The translations under genes were made by a program, and so were the position numbers. A stretch of 64,000 bases of DNA from positions 1 through 64,000 of the IMG/VR virus record IMGVR_UViG_3300022745_000023, one strand, 5' to 3'. Positions 56,706 to 64,000 of this stretch are shown here, one piece after another. The DNA comes from a virus. The stretch's first letter is position 1; each line of letters opens with the position of its first letter. Below the pieces are notes generated by a model. That model was not told the DNA's origin. It searched no databases and worked only from the letters and a program-made list of their open reading frames with translations.

Positions 56706-56746
56706 AAATCCTAGAAAAGTCCTATCCAGTCAGGTAAAATCCTACC
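56706..56746. repeat. AAATCCTA-type repeats in a divergent control region
   Basis: AAATCCTA (56706), AAGTCCTA (56717) and AAATCCTA (56737) lie 11 and 20 nt apart on the same face of the helix. The last is within GTAAAATCCTACC, also present before the integrase at 50273. The 200-nt region separates bet (-) from 56766 (+), and no other gene is seen in it. Confidence 0.5.
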
Positions 56747-56765
56747 TTTCGTCCGAAGGAACGAT

Positions 56766-57008
56766 GTGAGCAAGACTGATGTGGTAGCCACGCTGGTTGT
56801 CAGCGCGAACGGTGACGGAACGTGCGGCGCCCGTCTGGACGGCACGATCCCTGCGGATCTAGCGATCCCCTTTATGCTGCGTCTGGATCAGGTCGAGATT
56901 GCGCTGATGAAGTTCAGCCAGCCGTTCGACGTCAATGAACTAGGCGAACGCCTATCGGAGGCCAGTGTGCCGATAGAATATTTCGCGGATCGAATTGCGA
57001 ACGGCTAG
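56766..57008 (+). CDS. Small protein near the lysogeny switch
   Basis: 80 residues, GTG start with AAGGA upstream. TLVVSANGDGTCGARLDGTIPADLAIPFMLRLDQVEIALMK. Small alpha/beta protein; convergent with the gene 56952-57146, overlapping its end by 57 nt in antisense. Could be a lysogeny-control protein (position only). Confidence 0.55.
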   Translation: MSKTDVVATLVVSANGDGTCGARLDGTIPADLAIPFMLRLDQVEIALMKFSQPFDVNELGERLSEASVPIEYFADRIANG

Positions 57009-57146
57009 GTAAAGCTGATAGCGCTCGGCTGCATCTGATGAGCAGGTGATGACGGCGCGCACGGTGCCGTCACGGTGGAGCGTAAAAACGGCTCTCGGCT
57101 TCTGGTTAGCCGCGCCGCCGGGTCTTTTGAACGCGATTACTGCCAT
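56952..57146 (-). CDS. Small protein downstream of the repressor
   Basis: 64 residues from MAVIAFKRPGGAANQKPRAV (GAGGAAAGCA upstream), start 41 nt inside the repressor's 3' end. Basic beta-rich sequence AVFTLHRDGTVRAVITCSSDAAERYQLYLAVRNSI. Likely cotranscribed with the repressor in lysogeny, so a lysogenic-conversion or repressor-helper role is possible (inference). Confidence 0.55.
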   Translation of the reverse strand: MAVIAFKRPGGAANQKPRAVFTLHRDGTVRAVITCSSDAAERYQLYLAVRNSIREIFYRHTGLR

Positions 57147-57543
57147 TGCTTTCCTCGAAGGCAATATCAAATGGCCCAACATCGAAACCGCCGGTCGGCG
57201 GGGTCTGCTGGCAATACGCGGCGATCTGGTGGATCAGCCTGCTTAACTGGTCACGCAAAGGGGCGGGTAGCATCTGCATCGAATAAGCCGCTGCCATGAC
57301 TTCCCCGGCAACGGGCGATCCATGCGCTTGTGCGCCGTCATGAATCGTATCGAGGTAGCCTCGATCTAGGCCAAGTTTGCGCTCAAGTTTGCGCGCGATC
57401 TCATCCCCGATAGCTTTCTTCCCGCTCTTGATCTGGGAAAAATAGCTGGGGTTCATCTCAACCTTTCGACAAAAATCGATGATTTTTCGATGCTTGTCGC
57501 TCAAGGCAAGAAGGTTCTTCAAACGGATTTCGCGCGTCTCCAT
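57106..57543 (-). CDS. CI-like repressor (XRE HTH)
   Basis: 145 residues from METREIRLKNLLALSDK. DFCRKVEMNPSYFSQIKSGKKAIGDEIARKLERKLG is the XRE HTH; the C-terminus (YSMQMLPAPLRDQLSRLIHQIAAYCQ) is helical and lacks the peptidase domain of LexA-cleavable CI, so induction may use an antirepressor. Operator O3 is 45 nt upstream of its start. Best candidate for binding O1-O3. Confidence 0.75.
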   Translation of the reverse strand: METREIRLKNLLALSDKHRKIIDFCRKVEMNPSYFSQIKSGKKAIGDEIARKLERKLGLDRGYLDTIHDGAQAHGSPVAGEVMAAAYSMQMLPAPLRDQLSRLIHQIAAYCQQTPPTGGFDVGPFDIAFEESNGSNRVQKTRRRG

Positions 57544-57587
57544 CTCCCCCCCGGTAGCGCGGCCAATTGCTACATTTTGCCACAAAC

Positions 57588-57604
57588 ATTACCGATTGGG
57601 TAAT
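57588..57604. promoter_or_regulatory. Putative repressor operator O3
   Basis: ATTACC-GATTG-GGTAAT, perfect 6-bp inverted repeat with 5-nt spacer, between the CI-like gene and the Cro-like gene. Positioned to regulate the repressor promoter and the rightward promoter. Near it, GTTGTCTCAATT and AATTGACAAC (57620-57650) form a second inverted repeat and include TTGACA. Confidence 0.65.
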
Positions 57605-57730
57605 CGCTGCGGAACGGGTTGTCTCAATTTTTTGTGCAATTGACAACATGGGGACGCCCCAAGGTTGCCCTAAGAGATAAATTTCATCGCCTCTCTTGCC
57701 CATGGTTACGCTGCAAGGTAAAGTGCACGC

Positions 57731-57982
57731 ATGGGTACGATCAACGACTTCTTCATCAAGCATGGGACCGAAGGGTTCCGTCGCCTCGCAGAGCGGGCCG
57801 GGACCAAGGTGTCCTATCTCCTGCAACTCAACTATATGCCGAGCAAAGTGCCATCCGTTCGGATGGCGCAACGCTTGATCGCCGCCAGCGATGGGGAACT
57901 GACGCTGGAAGGCTTGGCGAATCCCCAAAAGCGCTTGGCGCGCGAGGTCCGGCGGCAACAGGCTGCCGAAGCGCAAGGGTGA
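57731..57982 (+). CDS. Cro-like HTH protein
   Basis: 83 residues. GTINDFFIKHGTEGFRRLAERAGTKVSYLLQLNYMPSKVPSVRMAQRLIAAS is a YdaS/Cro-type HTH. It faces the CI-like gene across O3 and starts the rightward replication operon, the classical Cro position. GGTAAAG before the ATG is a weak ribosome site. Confidence 0.7.
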   Translation: MGTINDFFIKHGTEGFRRLAERAGTKVSYLLQLNYMPSKVPSVRMAQRLIAASDGELTLEGLANPQKRLAREVRRQQAAEAQG

Positions 57983-58341
57983 ACCGCCGTCTCTATGCCC
58001 TTGGCCGTCTCCCGAAAGGGCAAAAGAACAAGACGGAACAGGCATACGAGGACCAGTACCTCAAGCCGTGCCTGCACGCCGGGGAAATTCTCTGGTATCG
58101 CTTTGAGGGCATCAAGCTAAGGCTGGCGGACAACACCTTTCTGACTGTTGATTACGCCGTCCTTCGCAGGGACGGCCTTTTGGAAATGGTCGATGTGAAG
58201 GGTGGCCCGCGCGTGTTCACCGAGGACGCGCGCGTGAAGATGAAGGTCGCCGCCGAAACCTACCCGTTCATGTTCAGCGTGGTTTATCCGGTTTCCAAGA
58301 AAGATGGCGGCGGGTGGAAGAAGGAGTGCATCGGTGAATAA
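57979..58341 (+). CDS. DUF1064 endonuclease-like protein
   Basis: 120 residues from GTG 57979 (GTGA overlap), although the frame is open upstream to 57619. KNKTEQAYEDQYLKPCLHAGEILWYRFEGIKLRLADNTFLTVDYAVLRRDGLLEMVDVKGG is the DUF1064 pattern, a phage endonuclease/Holliday-resolvase-like family with a D-x-E...K core. Replication or recombination role. Confidence 0.75.
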   Translation: MNRRLYALGRLPKGQKNKTEQAYEDQYLKPCLHAGEILWYRFEGIKLRLADNTFLTVDYAVLRRDGLLEMVDVKGGPRVFTEDARVKMKVAAETYPFMFSVVYPVSKKDGGGWKKECIGE

Positions 58342-58401
58342 CTGGTGTCGCATCTGCGTTGACCAGTTGACGCCGCAAAGTTTACCTCTCAAATAAAAAC
58401 A

Positions 58402-58434
58402 AAGCCGCGAGGTGCAACCAACACCTCGCGGCTT
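58402..58434 (+). terminator. Strong rho-independent terminator
   Basis: AAGCCGCGAGGTG (58402-58414) and CACCTCGCGGCTT (58422-58434) form a perfect 13-bp stem, 7-nt loop, followed by CTGCT. Attenuates the rightward operon before the replication genes. Confidence 0.75.
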
Positions 58435-58469
58435 CTGCTCACCCTCGTCTAAGCAAGGAAATGACGCCA

Positions 58470-58829
58470 ATGAGTGATAAGAACAATAGCGGACAACCTT
58501 GGACAGCGCAAGCCAAAAACCGCCAATTTCCGGGATTTGATGCGCTTGCACCCTCCACCGAACCGCCAGAGGAAAAGAACTGGCGCGCGACTGCGTACAA
58601 GGCCTTTTTAGCCTTCATCAGCGAGCGGTGCGGGCAAACTTTCCTGTGCGAGGATTTTCGTTCATCCCTCCCGGCTAGCTTTCCCCAGCCCAACGATCCG
58701 CGTAAATGGAGCGTGGTCATCATGGATGCCGCGCGTGACGGCCTGATCGTGAAGGCTGGCTATCGCATCACCAAGGGCCTCGGTTCGCACCCCCGCGCGA
58801 TGATGCTGTGGGAGGTTTGTGCGAAATGA
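58470..58829 (+). CDS. Hypothetical replication-region protein
   Basis: 119 residues from ATG 58470 (AAGGAAATGACGCCA upstream; ATG 58461 is too near the ribosome site). N-terminal disordered; WRATAYKAFLAFISERCGQTFLCEDFRSSLPASFPQPNDPRKWSVVIMDAARDGLIVKAGY resembles short replication-associated winged-helix domains. Confidence 0.6.
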   Translation: MSDKNNSGQPWTAQAKNRQFPGFDALAPSTEPPEEKNWRATAYKAFLAFISERCGQTFLCEDFRSSLPASFPQPNDPRKWSVVIMDAARDGLIVKAGYRITKGLGSHPRAMMLWEVCAK

Positions 58830-59596
58830 ACTATTACGAGAGGCACCTTGGGGATTACGCCAAGGACACGGCGCACCTCTCGGTGATGGAGCATGGTGCG
58901 TACAACCTGCTTCTGGACCGCTATTACGCTACCGAAGCTGGCATCCCTGCATCGCAGGCCCATCGCGTTGCGCGCGCGCGCTCCAAGGAAGAGAAAGAGG
59001 CTGTCGATGTGGTGCTGGAAGAGTTTTTTCAGCTTTCCGATAGCATCTGGATCAACAACCGAGCGGAAACCGAGATTGCCAAATATCGCCGCAAATCCGA
59101 GGCAGCAAAGGAAAACGGGAAGAAAGGCGGAAGGCCAAAAAAGGAACCTATTGCAGAAGCTGGTGCGAACCCAGAAAAAACCCAAGGGTTTCTATCCGCT
59201 TCCAATCAGGAAACCCAAGAGAAAGCTCACCAGACACCAGTAACCAGTAACCAAGATTCCGTTCCTACCGGAACGGGCGCTTCGCAGCCAAAAACGGCTG
59301 ATCCTGCGGAAGTCATTTTTGGGTATGGCGTCCCCTTGCTGGTGAACGCCGGCACGCCCGACCGCAATGCTCGCTCATTTCTCGGTGGGTTGCGTAAAAC
59401 CCATGGCGACAAGGCTGTGGTCGATGCTCTCCGCGAATGCCTCCGCGCCAAGCCCTTGCAGCCCCTCGAATGGCTTGCTGCTGCCCTTCCCCCGAAAGCA
59501 AGGGCTGGCAGTTCCGCAAAAGGTCATCCGGGGCATCGGACCTCGTTCGATGACATTGATTATTCGCGTGGCGTGAACCCGGATGGGAGTTTCTGA
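58826..59596 (+). CDS. DUF1376 (YdaU-like) replication protein
   Basis: 256 residues from MNYYERHLGDYAKDTAHLSVMEHGAYNLLLDRYYATE, the DUF1376 signature of lambda-O-like initiators; start overlaps the previous stop. A K/R-rich NGKKGGRPKKEP and a disordered linker follow, then a C-terminal helical domain (LGGLRKTHGDKAVVDALRE). Likely origin-recognition or loader partner. Confidence 0.8.
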   Translation: MNYYERHLGDYAKDTAHLSVMEHGAYNLLLDRYYATEAGIPASQAHRVARARSKEEKEAVDVVLEEFFQLSDSIWINNRAETEIAKYRRKSEAAKENGKKGGRPKKEPIAEAGANPEKTQGFLSASNQETQEKAHQTPVTSNQDSVPTGTGASQPKTADPAEVIFGYGVPLLVNAGTPDRNARSFLGGLRKTHGDKAVVDALRECLRAKPLQPLEWLAAALPPKARAGSSAKGHPGHRTSFDDIDYSRGVNPDGSF

Positions 59597-59598
59597 CC

Positions 59599-60384
59599 AT
59601 GAATGACCTTTCTTCTCTGATCCACACAACGCCGAACAAGCGCCCCGGCCATTGCGAGAAGCACGGCGAATTTGAAGCTGAAAACTGGATCGGTTCGATC
59701 TGGACTGGTTGCCCTTCCTGCGATGAGGAGGCCAAGCGCGCCAAAGCGGAAGCGGAAGCGCTCAAGCGCAGGGAATCGGATTTGTCCCGCTGGCAATGGC
59801 GCATCCGTGGCTCCGGCATCCCTGACCGTTTCCATGGCAAGGAATTGGATTCGTTTGCCGCTGAAACGCCGGAGCAACAGCGGGCGCTTCGGAGCGCGGT
59901 GCGCTACGCGAATGAGTTTGATGAAGCGATGAAAACGGGTCGCTCCATGATGTTCCTTGGCAAGCCGGGCACCGGCAAGACGCATCTGGCGGCTGGCATC
60001 GGCCAGTGCCTTATTCGCAATGGCCGGAAGGTGATGTTTACGACCGTGATTCGTGCGGTGCGCCGGGTCAAAGATACGTGGTCGAAGGGCGCGCAGGAGA
60101 GCGAAACGGACGCCATTCGCCTGATGGTCGAGCCGGACCTTCTGATCCTTGATGAAGTCGGCGTTCAGTTCGGCAGCGATTTTGAACGCAACATGCTGTT
60201 TGACCTCATTAATGAGCGGTATGAATCGTGCAAGCCTACCTTGATCCTCTCCAACCTGTCCCTTGAAGAGGTTGGGGTGTTTCTCGGTGAACGGATCATG
60301 GACCGCCTGCGCGAGAACGGCGGGCGCTGCGTCCTTTTCTCGTGGGACAGCTATCGCAGGAATGCGGATCAAGGCCGTGGATGA
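59599..60384 (+). CDS. DnaC-like helicase loader (AAA+)
   Basis: 261 residues. Zinc motif CEKHGEFE...CPSCDEE near 20-40, Walker A FLGKPGTGKTHLAAG near 120-134, Walker B LLILDEVGVQFGSDFE near 180, sensor LSNLS near 213 and arginine-rich end. Loads the host DnaB onto phage DNA; preceded by the DUF1376 protein, a common pairing. Confidence 0.9.
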   Translation: MNDLSSLIHTTPNKRPGHCEKHGEFEAENWIGSIWTGCPSCDEEAKRAKAEAEALKRRESDLSRWQWRIRGSGIPDRFHGKELDSFAAETPEQQRALRSAVRYANEFDEAMKTGRSMMFLGKPGTGKTHLAAGIGQCLIRNGRKVMFTTVIRAVRRVKDTWSKGAQESETDAIRLMVEPDLLILDEVGVQFGSDFERNMLFDLINERYESCKPTLILSNLSLEEVGVFLGERIMDRLRENGGRCVLFSWDSYRRNADQGRG

Positions 60385-60784
60385 TCTGTTCGGATTCAGC
60401 GAAGCCGCCAGTGTGCAGCCCTCTGGGGCTGTGCCGCGCGAAATGATTCCCGGCATCACTTGGGACCATAGGGCCGAAGCGATGTATCAGGACGCCGTGA
60501 AAGAATTGAGGAACAGTTTTGAAGGAAAGTGGTCCAAGCCCAAGTTTGCCGCTGATGTGGATAGGGAAGCGCGCTGGACCGTGGAACTATGGCTGCATCG
60601 CCGGTTCCTGAAAGATCGCGTGATGGATGCGATGAGCGTCCCTGACGATCGGGCCAAGATTGCGCTGGTGGCCGATTGGCGGCGCATGTACGGCAACCCG
60701 CGCACCGAATACCTGATTAAGGTTCTTCGCACGCCCGCGCTCAAGTCCATCGTCATGTCATTTGAAGCGGAGAAAAGCCGGTGA
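60362..60784 (+). CDS. Hypothetical replication-operon protein
   Basis: 140 residues from ATG 60362, overlapping the loader by 23 nt. ITWDHRAEAMYQDAVKELRNSFEGKWSKPKFAADVDREARWTVELWLHRRF... helical; unknown. The first part (LFGFSEAASVQPSG) may be unstructured. Coupled to both neighbours. Confidence 0.6.
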   Translation: MRIKAVDDLFGFSEAASVQPSGAVPREMIPGITWDHRAEAMYQDAVKELRNSFEGKWSKPKFAADVDREARWTVELWLHRRFLKDRVMDAMSVPDDRAKIALVADWRRMYGNPRTEYLIKVLRTPALKSIVMSFEAEKSR

Positions 60785-61254
60785 AGTGCATGTTCGCCAA
60801 GGGGCAGGGGAATTGTTTGGTCCCTGCTGATCCGAATGCCGAGAAGTTCATCGCCTCTTTGAAGGCTGGCGGTGGCGCTTGGGTCGAGACGAAAAAGGCT
60901 CGCTCAATCAAGTTTCACCGCCTGTTTTTTTCGCTGTTGCAGCTTGCTTTCGATATGTGGGAGCCGAAGGGCGAAAAGCTGTGGAAAGGTGAGCCTATCC
61001 GTAAGGATTTTGAGCGGTTCAGAGAAGATGTATTGATTTTGGCCTCGCACTACGAGGCGTCATATTGCATTGATGGTTCGGTGAAGCTGCGAGCCAAGTC
61101 GATTTCGTTCGCATCGTGCGATGAGTTTGCCTTCCGTGAAGTTTATGACGCTGTTCTCGATGTGGTTTGGGAAAAGATCCTTCGCGAGGCTAATTTTCGC
61201 TCGAAGGAGGAAGTCAACAATGTAGTCAATCAACTAATGGCGTATGGCGGGTGA
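60781..61254 (+). CDS. DUF1367 phage protein
   Basis: 157 residues with GTG start (GTGA overlap). NCLVPADPNAEKFIASLKAGGGAWVETKKARSIKFHRLFFSLLQLAFDMW is the DUF1367 signature; this family neighbours Nin-region recombination proteins. Function unknown. Confidence 0.85.
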   Translation: MKCMFAKGQGNCLVPADPNAEKFIASLKAGGGAWVETKKARSIKFHRLFFSLLQLAFDMWEPKGEKLWKGEPIRKDFERFREDVLILASHYEASYCIDGSVKLRAKSISFASCDEFAFREVYDAVLDVVWEKILREANFRSKEEVNNVVNQLMAYGG

Positions 61255-61793
61255 TGGTGGAGGTTGTTTACGAGTCAATTAGTGGGGTGCAGGGGCAGTA
61301 TTTTCGCTGCCCTTTTGGCGTCGCCAAACTGCTTTCTACCAAGGCTTGTGCGGGCCTCTATTGCGAAGCCATGTCGCCCAAGGGTTTGCGTGATGGCCTT
61401 CGCATAGCATGTCGTAGCTGCGAGGTCGGCGCTTCTCATGCTGGTGTATCGGTGACAACCGCGTCATCTTCGCGCTTCCTCGGCACCATGACTTGCTCTC
61501 GCTGCCAAAAACAAGCAACCCGGCTCATTCGTAAGTCTCTCTGTGTGGGCTGCTACAACCGCGAAATCGAGTTCCTGAAAGGCCGAAACGCGAAAGGCGG
61601 CAAGCCGATTCACGCGAAGCCTGTAGCCCCTGCATTGATCGCGTGTCAGGTTGGCGAAGAAGTCGCTATGCGGGTTCGCCGGCTAGATCGCGTCACCTCG
61701 CGCATTGAAGCTGTGCTTTCCGTCCTGCGGCTTGAGGACAAATCTGTCTCGTTCGGCTGGATCGGCGCTTCTGTGGTCAAGGGGGATACCTGA
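61251..61793 (+). CDS. Zinc-ribbon protein
   Basis: 180 residues; GTG 61251 overlaps the previous stop, ATG 61254 is also possible. CSRCQKQATRLIRKSLCVGCYNREIEFLKGRNAKGGK is a zinc ribbon followed by a basic helix, like NinE/recombination-associated proteins; a first Cys cluster (YCEAMS...CRSCE) precedes it. Confidence 0.6.
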   Translation: MMVEVVYESISGVQGQYFRCPFGVAKLLSTKACAGLYCEAMSPKGLRDGLRIACRSCEVGASHAGVSVTTASSSRFLGTMTCSRCQKQATRLIRKSLCVGCYNREIEFLKGRNAKGGKPIHAKPVAPALIACQVGEEVAMRVRRLDRVTSRIEAVLSVLRLEDKSVSFGWIGASVVKGDT

Positions 61794-62164
61794 TGCAGGA
61801 CAGCTTGTTCGATAGCCTCGAAACTGTTCGTGCGCCTGCCAAGCTGCGCCGCAAGCGGATAAGCATGGGGTGGGAGTTCACCGACCATGCCTGCCGCAAC
61901 TGCATGGGGCGCGTGATGCGCCGGGTGAATCTTGATGACACGGTTGTCGTGCGCTGCGCTGAATGCGGTTCCTCGGCTGTCGGGGAACCGGCCTCGCTCT
62001 GCTGGTGCGGCGTGGAAGTGCGGAATCATGGCGCTGCCTTTGAGTGCTTCCGCAATCCCAACATTTCCCTTACAACTCCCCAAGAAGTATTGGTTCGTGA
62101 ACGAAAGGTGGAGCGCAAGCCGCCGCTGGTTCGTGTTGCGGCCCCGGTAAGGAGTCGTGAGTGA
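61793..62164 (+). CDS. Zinc-ribbon protein before terminase
   Basis: 123 residues. CRNCMGRVMRRVN...VRCAECGSSAV near 35-65 is a zinc ribbon with a second pair CWCG. Start overlaps the previous TGA. Position immediately before the small terminase suggests a late-gene regulator, unproven. Confidence 0.6.
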   Translation: MQDSLFDSLETVRAPAKLRRKRISMGWEFTDHACRNCMGRVMRRVNLDDTVVVRCAECGSSAVGEPASLCWCGVEVRNHGAAFECFRNPNISLTTPQEVLVRERKVERKPPLVRVAAPVRSRE

Positions 62165-62727
62165 TGACAGGGCAGCGCAAAGCGCCCGTTGATTGGCTTC
62201 GGGCGCGCACGCTTTGGGAGGCCGACCCTACGCTGACTCAAGCAGCGCTCGCCCGGATGCTCAACGTGTCGAAGGTGCAGGTCACTAAGCACGTAAAGGC
62301 GCAGGGCTGGAAAAAGCTGAAAGAGCAACAGGGCGCAGAACAGGTTGTCCGGCAGCGGGCTTACTCGCGCGCCGACGAGCGCGTGGCCGAAGCGGAGCAA
62401 ATGGAAGCTGCCATTTCTGCGCCGCCGCCTGAACACCCCAACGCCCCGGCTATCCCGCCGCCTCCCGCATCTGCCATGGTTGATACGGCGGTCGAAATGC
62501 GCGCCAAGATCCTTGAGCGTCATCGGCGCGAACTGGATGGCGCGCGGGCGCGCGTTTACAAGGCTCTAAAAATCCAAGACGTCAAGGATGCGTTCGATGA
62601 GGCCAAGGTTGCCAAGATCACCTCTGAAACGCTCAAAATCATTCAGGACGCCGAGCGTAAGGCTTGGGGCCTCGACAACGAGGCTAAGCCGGTCAAGCTG
62701 GTCTATGACAAAGAAAGTGAATGGTGA
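62164..62727 (+). CDS. Terminase small subunit-like protein
   Basis: 187 residues from ATG 62164. WLRARTLWEADPTLTQAALARMLNVSKVQVTKHVKAQGWKKLKE is an HTH; Pro-rich linker PPPEHPNAPAIPPPPAS, then a helical oligomerisation domain and KAWGLDNEAKPVKLVYDKESEW end typical of small terminases. Would recognise packaging sites. Confidence 0.8.
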   Translation: MTGQRKAPVDWLRARTLWEADPTLTQAALARMLNVSKVQVTKHVKAQGWKKLKEQQGAEQVVRQRAYSRADERVAEAEQMEAAISAPPPEHPNAPAIPPPPASAMVDTAVEMRAKILERHRRELDGARARVYKALKIQDVKDAFDEAKVAKITSETLKIIQDAERKAWGLDNEAKPVKLVYDKESEW

Positions 62728-63434
62728 TGGTTCGCAAGCGCACCATCAAGACGCGAATTTGCGGCATATGCGGAATAGTGGAAAGTGTTCGCTCTGACAA
62801 TTTGGCAGTAAATTGCTCACGCTGTTCCCGTAGGGTGAATGGCGCTATTTCTCTTGAAAAAATTAAGCGCAGAGGCAACGTAGAGCTTACCTGCTCATGT
62901 TGTGAGCAGAGGTTTTTCAGAATAAAGTCCAAAGTAGCGAAGCGCGAAAGCAAGGAAGTTTATTGCTCTGTCCAGTGCAGGAATAAGCATAAGAGCATTG
63001 AGCGCTCATGCTATGAATGTGATGCAAAGTTCCGTGTTGCCGTGTCAACAGCAAGGCAAGGTGCTGCAAGATTTTGCAGCCGGAATTGCTATGAAAAATT
63101 CCTTTGTAGGACCGACCACACACCATATCGCGGATCAGTGTGGAAAAGGATTCGTGGGGAAATAATCAGGTTTAGCGGGTTTTGCGCGATCTGTGGAACG
63201 CGAAAAAACCTGCAAGTTCACCACATCACGCCTTTCCGTCTGAATGCAGATAACTCGTTCAAGAATTTGATTCCTTTGTGCGTTCGCCACCACAAGCATG
63301 TCGAAATGGTGACTGTGGAATGCGAGGCGCAAGGGGTAAGCACAAAAGACATTCTTGGAATTATCGGTCCTATGCTTAGGCGTCGTCAGGCGCGGACCTT
63401 GAAATATATGAAAGGTATTTGGGATGGTCGTTGA
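62727..63434 (+). CDS. HNH homing endonuclease with zinc fingers
   Basis: 235 residues from ATG 62727 overlapping the terminase stop. Two to three Cys4 fingers (CGICGIV...CSRC; CSCCEQRFFRIK...CSVQCRN; CYECDA...CSRNC) precede CAICGTRKNLQVHHITPFRLN...LIPLCVRHHKHVE, the HNH core. Markedly AT-richer than flanking genes. Placed between packaging genes, a usual site for homing. Confidence 0.85.
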   Translation: MVRKRTIKTRICGICGIVESVRSDNLAVNCSRCSRRVNGAISLEKIKRRGNVELTCSCCEQRFFRIKSKVAKRESKEVYCSVQCRNKHKSIERSCYECDAKFRVAVSTARQGAARFCSRNCYEKFLCRTDHTPYRGSVWKRIRGEIIRFSGFCAICGTRKNLQVHHITPFRLNADNSFKNLIPLCVRHHKHVEMVTVECEAQGVSTKDILGIIGPMLRRRQARTLKYMKGIWDGR

Positions 63435-64000
63435 AGTTGTGAGTCAACTGCAAGTTCAGTTGATCGAGGCAAATGCTCTTGTTCCCTATGCTAGGAACTC
63501 TCGCGTCCATTCCCCTCAACAGGTTCAGCAAATCAAAGCCTCAATGCTCGAATGGGGTTGGACTAACCCAATTTTGGCTGATCTTGCCAATGGCAAAGTA
63601 ATTGTTGCTGGCCATGGCAGGTTGATGGCTGCGCAGGAACTTATCAATGAAGGTATCGAAATTCAGCTTCCGGGCGGTTTCGCGCTTCCAAAGGGGAAGG
63701 TTCCCGTTCTTGACTGCGCTGGGTGGACAGAGGCTCAACGCCGCGCATATGTTATCGCTGATAACAAGACGGCTCTGAATAGTTCTTGGGATCTTGAACT
63801 GCTCAAGGTCGAACTGGATGACCTGAAATCGACCGATTTCGACCTGTCGCTTATCGGCTTCTCGCAAGAGGAACTAGATGATCTGTTCGTCACACCATCC
63901 GAAGTGGCTGAGGCCGACCCGGATGAAGCGCCGGAAGTGCCGGAGACGGCATACTCGGTGCGCGGCGATACGTGGCTGTGCGGGCCGCATCGAGTGCGTT
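63424..64000 (+). CDS. ParB-domain DNA methyltransferase, N-terminal part
   Basis: About 192 residues before the window ends, so the C-terminus is missing. MVVEVVSQLQVQLIEANALVPYARNSRVHSPQQVQQIKASMLEWGWTNPILADLANGKVIVAGHGRLMAAQ is a ParB-like nuclease domain with E-x-G-H-G-R. AYVIADNKTALNSSWDLELLKVELDDL and DTWLCGPHRVR signal the start of the DNA methyltransferase domain. Common next to phage terminases; the large terminase probably follows. Confidence 0.85.
   Translation, partial: MVVEVVSQLQVQLIEANALVPYARNSRVHSPQQVQQIKASMLEWGWTNPILADLANGKVIVAGHGRLMAAQELINEGIEIQLPGGFALPKGKVPVLDCAGWTEAQRRAYVIADNKTALNSSWDLELLKVELDDLKSTDFDLSLIGFSQEELDDLFVTPSEVAEADPDEAPEVPETAYSVRGDTWLCGPHRVR

Noticed and set aside
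58334-58396. 20-residue GTG ORF (VNNWCRICVDQL...) overlapping DUF1064
   Set aside because: Too short to support; only overlap geometry and a CxxC favour it, and a terminator follows at once.

Overview
The window is a continuous 64 kb piece of a temperate, contractile-tailed bacteriophage (myovirus morphology) with GC-rich coding sequence and dense, mostly overlapping genes. I see no bacterial chromosomal housekeeping genes. The GC-rich codon use, the alphaproteobacterial look of the tRNA-Cys and the types of accessory genes suggest an alphaproteobacterial host, possibly a sphingomonad or Caulobacter relative; that is inference. Both edges cut genes. The large terminase and portal are absent and should lie just beyond the right edge (after the small terminase at 62.2 kb) or left of position 1.

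Layout. 1-480: C-terminal part of a TIxGG pentapeptide-repeat protein. 0.56-10.5 kb (+): an operator, then small early genes, a DUF4942/adenine methyltransferase, tRNA-Ser(TGA), more small genes, an XRE regulator and a 1693-residue SNF2-type helicase protein. 16.0-10.5 kb (-): a leftward block of sixteen small overlapping genes, nearly all unknown, in two transcription units. 16.1-50.0 kb (+): the virion block, with prohead protease, scaffold-like protein, major capsid protein, an intron-less homing endonuclease, an SGNH-esterase fibre, connector and neck proteins, sheath, tube, holin/endolysin/spanins (lysis inserted between tube and chaperones), tail chaperones, tape measure with a lysozyme-like domain, hub, spike, gp25/J/I-type baseplate proteins, a DUF4815 protein and a fibre/glycine-rich adhesin cluster. 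50.0-51.4 kb: tRNA-Cys, a probable attP core and a tyrosine integrase. 56.6-51.5 kb (-): recombination/replication genes (Bet-type annealase, PD-(D/E)XK exonuclease, SSB, HNH endonuclease, Ref-like nuclease, dUTPase, excisionase-like protein). 56.7-64 kb: CI-like repressor (-) opposed by a Cro-like gene (+), then DUF1064, a DUF1376 replication protein, a DnaC-like loader, DUF1367, zinc-ribbon proteins, small terminase, HNH endonuclease and the start of a ParB-domain DNA methyltransferase.

Regulation. Two signals stand out. An inverted repeat, TACC-N5-GGTA, lies at three control points (about 572, 16065 and 57596): before the early rightward genes, before the leftward block, and next to the CI-like repressor gene. 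It is the best candidate for the lysogenic operator. Separately, the octamer GTCGTGAC occurs eight times just upstream of plus-strand genes, seven of them the first genes of virion-gene groups. The eighth is in front of the giant helicase gene, which suggests this helicase is made late and perhaps packaged and injected. At three to four of these sites the start codon sits 14-15 nt after the octamer with no obvious Shine-Dalgarno sequence. I regard this as the most interesting possibly undescribed element here: a phage-specific late promoter or expression signal.
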